Origin: Xanthobacteraceae bacterium
GTDB taxonomy: Bacteria > Pseudomonadota > Alphaproteobacteria > Rhizobiales > Xanthobacteraceae
NCBI GenBank assembly: GCA_030037185.1
Contig: JASHRR010000896.1
Location: forward strand, 1 to 5,451
Direction: 5' to 3'
Length of the DNA: 5,451 nt
A program made the translations under genes and the position numbers. Position 1 is the stretch's first letter; every line of letters begins with the position of its first letter. This document shows, piece by piece, positions 1-5,451 of the stretch. The notes under the pieces were generated by a model. That model ran no database searches, was not told the origin of the DNA, and saw only the letters and a program-made list of their open reading frames with translations.

Positions 1-866
1 ATTGCCGCCATGCGGGCCTTGACCTCGGGCGACTTAATCACCTCGGTTACCGCGCGACCGATCTTCTCGACGATTGGTTTGGCGGTTGCGGCGGGCGCGA
101 ACAGTCCCTGCCAATTGTCGACGCGAAAATCCGCGATGCCCGATTCCTCGACAGTCGGAATCTCCGGCAGGCTTTGATCGCGGGCCGCCGACGTCACCGC
201 AATCCCCAAAAGCTTACCGGACCTGAGATGGGGCACGGCTGGAGCGGGCATCACCCACATGGCATCCACATGGGCGCCGAGCAGGGCGGTCAATGCGGGC
301 GCTGCTCCCTTGAAAGGAATATGCGTGGTGGCGATGTTGGTCCGCTGCTCAAGCAACACCTCGGTCAGATGACTCAGCGTTGCCGTGCCGGCGGATGCCA
401 TGTTGACGTCGGCGCCCCTGCGCCTGGCATAGTCGAGGAACTGATTGAAGTCCGCAACGCCGAGGTCGGGCCGGACGACGAGAAGCTGAGTTGCCGTTGC
501 GATGAGAGCAATCGGCTCGAAGCTTTTCAGAGGATCGGGATTGACGTTGGGATACAGGTACGGATTGACGGTGATCGAATCCGGCATGACCAGCAGCGTG
601 TAACCATCCGCCGGCGCTGCCGCCACGAAGGCGGCGCCCGTGGAGGTGCCGGCGCCGGCGCGGTTCTCGACCACCACTGCCGTCGGCCATACCGTTTTTA
701 GTGCGTCCGCCACAATGCGCGCCACCGCGTCGATCGGTCCCCCCGGCGACGCCGGAACCACCAGCTTGACGGTGCGTGAGGGAAAATCCTGTGCTTCCTC
801 GGCATGGGCCGCAACGAACACGAAAGGCAGCGCCAAAGCGGCGAGCATACGCACAAGCCTCGTCAC
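1..866 (-). CDS. Bug/TctC-family tripartite tricarboxylate transporter solute-binding protein (partial, C-terminus off the window)
   Basis: This is a secreted periplasmic receptor of the Bug family, whose members bind carboxylates, amino acids or aromatic acids, often for a TctAB-type transporter; the ligand cannot be read from the sequence. The window holds 288 codons from the start and no stop, so roughly 35 C-terminal residues of a usual 320 or so are missing. Residues 1-22 form a signal peptide: basic MTRLVR, a hydrophobic core, and cleavage after AHA-22. The Bug ligand loop VPASPGGPID lies at 37-46, followed by VVENRAGAG (65-73), ADGYTLL (86-92), MASAGTATLSHL (156-167), HIPFKGAAPAL (182-192) and LPEIPTVEESG (233-243), all in family order. 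The GTG start at 866 is chosen over the ATG at 848 because AAGGAG sits 7 bases upstream and the shorter form would lose the basic N-region. No tctA or tctB is visible; such orphan receptors are common in this family. Family assignment is firm, substrate unknown. Confidence 0.93.
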   Translation of the reverse strand, partial: MTRLVRMLAALALPFVFVAAHAEEAQDFPSRTVKLVVPASPGGPIDAVARIVADALKTVWPTAVVVENRAGAGTSTGAAFVAAAPADGYTLLVMPDSITVNPYLYPNVNPDPLKSFEPIALIATATQLLVVRPDLGVADFNQFLDYARRRGADVNMASAGTATLSHLTEVLLEQRTNIATTHIPFKGAAPALTALLGAHVDAMWVMPAPAVPHLRSGKLLGIAVTSAARDQSLPEIPTVEESGIADFRVDNWQGLFAPAATAKPIVEKIGRAVTEVIKSPEVKARMAA

Positions 867-1035
867 GTGACCGCTCCTTCCCCGATATGGCGTTGCCGGC
901 TAGGCTAACACAGCACTCAGCGCCGCGCTACGCGCCGCAACAAGCAATCATGCCTCGGTCCGTTCCGCATTTGCAGCCGAGGTGGTGGTGACCGATTTAG
1001 GCCGCAGGCAGCGGTGCGAGGCCGTCACGCGGGCC
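867..1035. other. Intergenic gap between gyrB and the Bug-family gene
   Basis: These 169 bases separate the gyrB stop from the next start on the same strand. Apart from the ribosome-binding site I see only weak structure: a 6-bp inverted repeat, CCTCGG at 953-958 and CCGAGG at 977-982, with an 18-base loop and no following T-run, and GC-rich short repeats around 920-940. No good terminator and no clear -35/-10 pair could be picked out, although the distance suggests that the receptor gene has its own promoter here. Confidence 0.5.
874..879 (-). promoter_or_regulatory. Ribosome-binding site of the Bug-family gene
   Basis: The minus strand reads AAGGAG here, 7 bases before the GTG at 866. An in-frame TAG lies about 33 bases upstream of that GTG with no ATG between, so this site decides the start. 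Confidence 0.75.
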
Positions 1036-3603
<2,568 letters not shown>

Positions 3604-3604
3604 T

Positions 3605-3614
3605 CATTGCAATG
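3605..3614. repeat. 10-bp perfect palindrome upstream of the gyrB promoter
   Basis: CATTGCAATG is self-complementary over ten bases and lies about 30 bases upstream of the candidate -35 box. It might be a protein-binding site, but the length is short enough to be chance. Confidence 0.25.
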
Positions 3615-3616
3615 CG

Positions 3617-3641
3617 AAAACACCGCCGGAATCACCCCGGC
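3617..3641 (-). terminator. Weak terminator-like hairpin after recF
   Basis: On the minus strand GCCGGG and TCCGGC (one G-T pair) can form a 6-bp stem around a 5-base loop at 3641-3625. A four-T run follows after a few bases (3620-3617). It lies about 80 bases beyond the recF stop. The short stem and short, slightly displaced T-run make it marginal. Confidence 0.3.
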
Positions 3642-3722
3642 CCGGACCGCAAGTGCACTCTTTTGGCCACCCGGACCACCCCCCGCGTCCACCTCGAGAT
3701 TTAGCCGCCCCGCAATTGTGGC

Positions 3723-4901
3723 CTAAGCGCGCAATCTGCGCACGTCGATCAGGTCGGCGCGCGACGCGACATCCGCGAATGCCATTGGATCGGCGCCGGT
3801 CATCCACACCTGCGATCCAAGCTCGCCGAGGGCCGCAAACAGTGCGGCTCGCCGGTCCGGATCGAGATGTGCCACCACCTCGTCGAGCAGAATCACCGGC
3901 GCAGTGCCCGTCATGTTGCCGATCAGCGCCGCATGGGCGAGCACCAGTCCGATCAGCAGCGCTTTCTGCTCGCCGGTAGACGCATTGCCCGCCAAGATAG
4001 TCTTTTCCCGATAGTGCACGACGAGGTCCGTCAGATGCGGACCCGCGAGACTGCGTCCGGCGGCCGCGTCGCGAGCGCGGTTTTCTTTGAGCATTGCGCG
4101 GTAGCTGTCTTCGACGTCGATCGCCGGGTGAGTGAGCACCATCGCCTCCATCCAGCCGTCGAGCGCAATCTCGGCAGCAGGAAACCCAAACCGTGCTTCA
4201 CGCCGGGTTGCCAGCACGGCAGACAGGCGCCGCACTGTTTCGGCCCGCGCCGCCGCGACTGCGACGGCAATCTCGGCCGTTTCATGCTCGGCAGCGTCAA
4301 GCCAATGGCGATCGGCGTCACGGTTCTCCAGCAGCCGGTTGCGCGAACGCAGGGCACGCTCCAGAGCCGACACCCGTGAGCCGTGGGTTGCGTCCACGGC
4401 GAGTACGAGCCGATCGAGAAATCGCCTCCGCTCGGACGCAGGCCCGAGCAAAAGGCCGTCCATGCTGGGGAGGAGCCACACCACGCGCAAATGATCCGCG
4501 AAGGCAGCTGGAGAGGCGACGGGTTCGCGGTCGACCCGGCATTTTCGGGACAGCATCGTTTCCCCGGATAGACCCGGCTCGACCCCGGTTCCCAGCGTCG
4601 CTAAGCCCAAGGCGCCGTCGACCTCGGCGGACACCGCCCAGGCGCGAATGGCAGGACGATCGTGAATTCCCTCAGCGTGGTCGCCATTGCCGCCGTCATC
4701 CGAAAGCCCGACTTCATAGAGCCGTGCATGGCGAAGCCCCCGACCGGGAGAGAGGAACGAGATCGCCTCCAGCACATTGGTCTTGCCGGCGCCGTTGGGA
4801 CCAGTCAGCGCCACCAGATTCGCCTTTGGCGCCACTATCGCCGTCCGATGGTTGCGGAAATTGGTGAGAGCCAATCGGCAGATGCGGGCGGCCTTGCTCA
4901 C
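3723..4901 (-). CDS. recF: DNA replication and repair protein RecF
   Basis: RecF is an SMC/ABC-type ATPase that, with RecO and RecR, loads RecA at gapped DNA and stalled forks. From GTG at 4901 it has 392 residues, near the family length. The Walker A motif GPNGAGKTN starts at 34 (Lys40), followed by LSPGRGLRHARL (50-61). LLPSMDGLLLGP and RRRFLDRLVLAVD (about 143-170) match the RecF core. GPHLTDL is at 287-293, the ABC signature STGEQKALLIGL at 308-319, Walker B VILLDE at 336-341, and the D-loop AHLD at 344-347. Many RecF proteins have Arg where GPHLTDL has Leu; the Leu may be lineage-typical. ATGs at 4934 and 4925 are in frame but lack good ribosome-binding sites, whereas the GTG has AGGAGGTG nine bases upstream and gives the usual short N-terminus before CRLALTNFRNH. 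It precedes gyrB as in the standard cluster; dnaN is not seen upstream. Confidence 0.96.
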   Translation of the reverse strand: MSKAARICRLALTNFRNHRTAIVAPKANLVALTGPNGAGKTNVLEAISFLSPGRGLRHARLYEVGLSDDGGNGDHAEGIHDRPAIRAWAVSAEVDGALGLATLGTGVEPGLSGETMLSRKCRVDREPVASPAAFADHLRVVWLLPSMDGLLLGPASERRRFLDRLVLAVDATHGSRVSALERALRSRNRLLENRDADRHWLDAAEHETAEIAVAVAAARAETVRRLSAVLATRREARFGFPAAEIALDGWMEAMVLTHPAIDVEDSYRAMLKENRARDAAAGRSLAGPHLTDLVVHYREKTILAGNASTGEQKALLIGLVLAHAALIGNMTGTAPVILLDEVVAHLDPDRRAALFAALGELGSQVWMTGADPMAFADVASRADLIDVRRLRA

Positions 4902-4910
4902 GAACGCGCC

Positions 4911-4918
4911 CACCTCCT
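4911..4918 (-). promoter_or_regulatory. Strong Shine-Dalgarno of recF
   Basis: The minus strand reads AGGAGGTG, a full eight-base match to the 16S rRNA 3' end, with nine bases to the GTG at 4901. This site lies inside the reading frame if either upstream ATG (4925 or 4934) is used, and so it argues for the GTG start. Confidence 0.65.
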
Positions 4919-5029
4919 CTGCCATGATTCCCATGTTTTCAATGGCTTACAGGCAGGCAAACCAGTCATCCCCGCATCAGTCCCCGGATAGAATTGCCGC
5001 ATCGGAGCTCGCTTTCCAGAACCTACTCA
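4919..5029. other. Junction between the TnpB remnant and recF
   Basis: This stretch contains the two in-frame but unlikely recF ATGs (4925 and 4934) and no recognisable dnaN C-terminus. It also shows no zinc-finger (CxxC) or RuvC-III coding that would complete TnpB. An inverted repeat, CTCAAA at 5026-5031 and TTTGAG at 5044-5049, straddles its right boundary. No promoter for recF could be picked with confidence. Confidence 0.4.
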
Positions 5030-5451
5030 AAGCTACGCGCACGTTTGAGATCTTCAACGCCGATCCACTGATATGTCCTGGCCAGGTGGTAGCCTTGTGC
5101 GAAGCGTCGCGGCGAATATTACATGCAATCTGGCGAGCCTGCGTCTCGCTCGGTCCCGGTTGCGGGACTGCCGCGGGACATCGCACGCGATACGCGGCGG
5201 AGGCGCTTGAGCAAGGCTGTGTGTGCTTTCGGGATGGGGTCACCTTTGCTCGCGACCGCCAGCGTCTTCACACCAAGGTCAACACCGACCGTGCCGCTAG
5301 GGTAGGTGTTGCGGGTCGGCTGCTTCAACCAAGATTGAAGCAAACCCGCAGTGCGGCTGACAGTGACTCGGCTTCAACACGCCGTCGAAGCGGATTGCTT
5401 CGCGCATGCGGACCCAGCCGACTTTAGGCAACTTGATCCGGCGGCCGTCGC
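5030..5451 (-). pseudogene. tnpB: Degenerate TnpB (IS200/IS605-family OrfB) fragment
   Basis: TnpB is an RNA-guided nuclease encoded by IS200/IS605-type elements and is the ancestor type of Cas12. Minus-strand pieces in changing frames follow the family order: RRIKLPKVGWVRMREAIRFD (about 5443-5384), VTVSRTAG (5367-5344), FASILVEAAD (5344-5315), GTVGVDLGVKTLAV (RuvC-I; Asp codon 5280-5278), LRRVSRAMSR, SRNRDRARRRLARLH (ends 5123), NIRRDASHKATT (5120-5085), ARTYQWIGVEDL (RuvC-II; Glu codon 5055-5053) and NVR (from 5045). At least seven frame changes are needed. One is explained by about ten missing bases between LARLH and NIRRD, and another by one extra A near 5046. The C-terminal RuvC-III Asp and zinc finger are absent, and the N-terminus lies beyond the window. 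It reads in the same direction as recF. The adjacent genes are intact, so the breaks look like real decay rather than sequencing error. The left boundary is approximate. Confidence 0.88.

Noticed and set aside
174..701. 175-codon plus-strand open frame
   Set aside because: It is antisense to the Bug-family gene, whose motifs are unambiguous on the minus strand.
3668..3690. G-rich run on the minus strand considered as a G-quadruplex
   Set aside because: The tracts are uneven, several only two Gs long, and ordinary for a GC-rich genome.
4193..4867. 224-codon plus-strand open frame inside recF
   Set aside because: It is antisense to a clearly intact recF and its translation is an Arg/Pro-rich low-information sequence.
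4561..4992. 12-bp direct repeat TCCCCGGATAGA at 4561 and 4981
   Set aside because: About two such exact 12-base matches are expected by chance in a window this long, counting both strands; one copy is ordinary recF coding sequence.
5026..5049. Inverted repeat CTCAAA/TTTGAG with a 12-base loop, considered as an omega-RNA or element-end structure
   Set aside because: The arms are only six bases and one overlaps TnpB coding just after RuvC-II. A true right end with omega-RNA would lie at the tnpB 3' end, which is missing here.
4777..5427. Long plus-strand open frame of 216 codons overlapping recF and the upstream region
   Set aside because: It is antisense to recF for its first part and to the TnpB remnant for the rest, has no recognisable domain, and is expected in GC-rich antisense frames.

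Overview
This is a GC-rich bacterial chromosomal window in which every recognisable gene reads on the minus strand. From right to left, in transcription order, it holds a decayed remnant of a TnpB-type transposon gene, recF, gyrB, and the 5' nine-tenths of a gene for a Bug/TctC-type periplasmic solute-binding protein that runs off the left edge. The recF-gyrB pair belongs to the conserved dnaA-dnaN-recF-gyrB replication cluster. Protein wording in RecF (GPHLTDL, STGEQKALLIGL) and GyrB, the high GC, and an exported Bug-family receptor together suggest an alphaproteobacterium of the Hyphomicrobiales, near the Bradyrhizobium/Rhodopseudomonas group. That placement is inference from remembered family sequences, not from a search.

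Region by region. Positions 5451 to about 5030 read on the minus strand as a TnpB (IS200/IS605 OrfB) fragment broken by at least seven frame changes. It keeps the RuvC-I and RuvC-II motifs but lacks the C-terminal zinc finger and RuvC-III, and its N-terminus lies outside the window. recF (4901-3723) is intact, with a GTG start preceded by a very strong Shine-Dalgarno sequence. The 269-base gap between recF and gyrB holds a weak terminator-like hairpin, a 10-bp palindrome, a plausible sigma-70 promoter for gyrB, and a perfect 15-bp odd palindrome in the predicted gyrB leader. gyrB (3453-1036) is full length, with all ATPase and Toprim motifs. A 169-base gap follows, with no convincing terminator, and then the solute-binding-protein gene (866 to beyond 1) with a GTG start and a good ribosome-binding site.

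Functionally, recF (recombinational repair and RecFOR loading of RecA) and gyrB (negative supercoiling) are housekeeping genes. The presence of a promoter and of a possible terminator suggests gyrB can be transcribed separately from recF. The binding-protein gene is unrelated to DNA metabolism and looks like an independent receptor gene. dnaN, expected just upstream of recF, is not visible; the TnpB remnant lies there instead. I see no new biological system. The most notable signals are the TnpB fossil at the dnaN-recF junction and the palindrome in the gyrB leader.
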